The notes under the pieces were generated by a model that was not told the DNA's origin, ran no database searches, and worked only from the letters and a program-made list of their open reading frames with translations. This document shows, one piece after another, positions 6,271 through 6,646 of a stretch of 6,646 nucleotides of DNA (within the stretch, counting starts at the first letter, position 1; each line of letters opens with the position of its first letter). The position numbers and the translations under genes are program-made. The stretch lies in the NCBI GenBank assembly GCA_030836345.1, contig JAURQA010000141.1:1-6646 (forward strand), read 5' to 3'. Source of the DNA: Bacteroidota bacterium (GTDB lineage Bacteria > Bacteroidota > Bacteroidia > NS11-12g > UBA955).

Positions 6271-6646
6271 TTACCATCCTAAAATATACGCAAACATCAG
6301 AGGTACAACAATGGTTGCGTCACTTTCTACAATAAACTTGGGTGTGTCAATATCTAATTTTCCCCAGGTTATTTTTTCATTGGGTACCGCTCCACTATAG
6401 CTCCCGTAACTTGTTGTACTGTCGCTAATTTGGCAGAAATAACTCCAAAATGGCGTTTGCTCCATTTCTAAGTCTTGGTATAACATAGGAACTACGCATA
6501 TAGGAAAATCTCCCGCTATACCTCCGCCAATTTGAAAAAAGCCAACTCCTTTGCCTCCGCTGTTCTTGGGATACCAATCAGCCAGATAAGTCATGTATTC
6601 GATCCCGCTTTTTATGGTATCTACTTTTAGTTTATTTTTAATAACA
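6271..6646 (-). CDS. Deoxyhypusine-synthase-like protein, C-terminal part (5' end outside window)
   Basis: C-terminal 124 residues of a protein of the deoxyhypusine synthase family (Pfam DS). The frame stays open past the methionine at 6594 to the right edge, so that codon is internal. Eukaryotic DHS uses NAD to move the aminobutyl group of spermidine onto a lysine of eIF5A. Bacteria lack eIF5A, and the bacterial homologues are mostly of unsettled function; some bacterial relatives work as homospermidine synthases. Visible motifs are the Gly-rich QIGGGIAGDFP (fragment residues 38-48, NAD-binding region), SYGSYSGAVPNE (79-90) and ITWGKLDID (92-100). Lys96 in TWGK corresponds to the catalytic human Lys329, with Glu90 and Trp94 matching Glu323 and Trp327. 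Human His288, Asp313 and Asp316 appear replaced by Asp46, Tyr80 and Tyr83. The truncated haemoglobin gene follows after 9 bp. The family call is firm, the substrate unknown. Confidence 0.92.
   Translation of the reverse strand, partial: VIKNKLKVDTIKSGIEYMTYLADWYPKNSGGKGVGFFQIGGGIAGDFPICVVPMLYQDLEMEQTPFWSYFCQISDSTTSYGSYSGAVPNEKITWGKLDIDTPKFIVESDATIVVPLMFAYILGW

Noticed and set aside
6592..6594. ATG on the - strand as the start of the DHS-like protein
   Set aside because: The frame stays open to the window edge and the upstream residues (ending SGIEY before MTYLADWYP) continue the family's conserved sequence, so this is an internal methionine.

Overview
The window reads as a low-GC chromosomal segment of a Bacteroidota bacterium, most likely Flavobacteriales. 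The reasons are the style of the complex I subunits, A-rich leaders with mostly weak Shine-Dalgarno signals, and a bacterial deoxyhypusine-synthase-like protein of the type with an IGGGIAGDFP motif. The assignment to this group is an inference; no rRNA or other firm marker is present.

Positions 1-4999 (+ strand) hold the 3' end of a nuo operon for respiratory complex I. It contains the last two thirds of nuoK, then complete nuoL, nuoM and nuoN, which encode the proton-pumping membrane arm. The genes are packed tightly: a 3-bp gap K/L, a 10-bp overlap L/M and a 4-bp ATGA overlap M/N. The lysine, glutamate and histidine residues of the proton path are all present, so the arm looks functional. 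A strong intrinsic terminator directly behind nuoN closes the operon.

Positions 5000-5812 (+) hold one separate gene and its own terminator. It encodes a predicted 233-residue lipoprotein with a very acidic N-terminal half and a very basic C-terminal half. The basic half carries two LTxxQ-like motifs, each bracketed by a cysteine pair, which suggests a distant Spy/CpxP-type periplasmic protein.

Positions 5872-6646 (- strand) hold a convergent gene pair: the 3' part of a deoxyhypusine-synthase-like gene, running in from the right edge, and 9 bp behind it a group III truncated haemoglobin with intact haem-pocket residues. The spacing suggests co-transcription; a functional link is unknown.

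I see no RNA gene, mobile element, CRISPR array or broken gene. The nuo part is ordinary. The points worth a second look are the charge-split cysteine-paired lipoprotein, and the DHS-like protein that keeps the catalytic lysine but appears to have lost the polyamine-binding aspartates, together with its globin neighbour.
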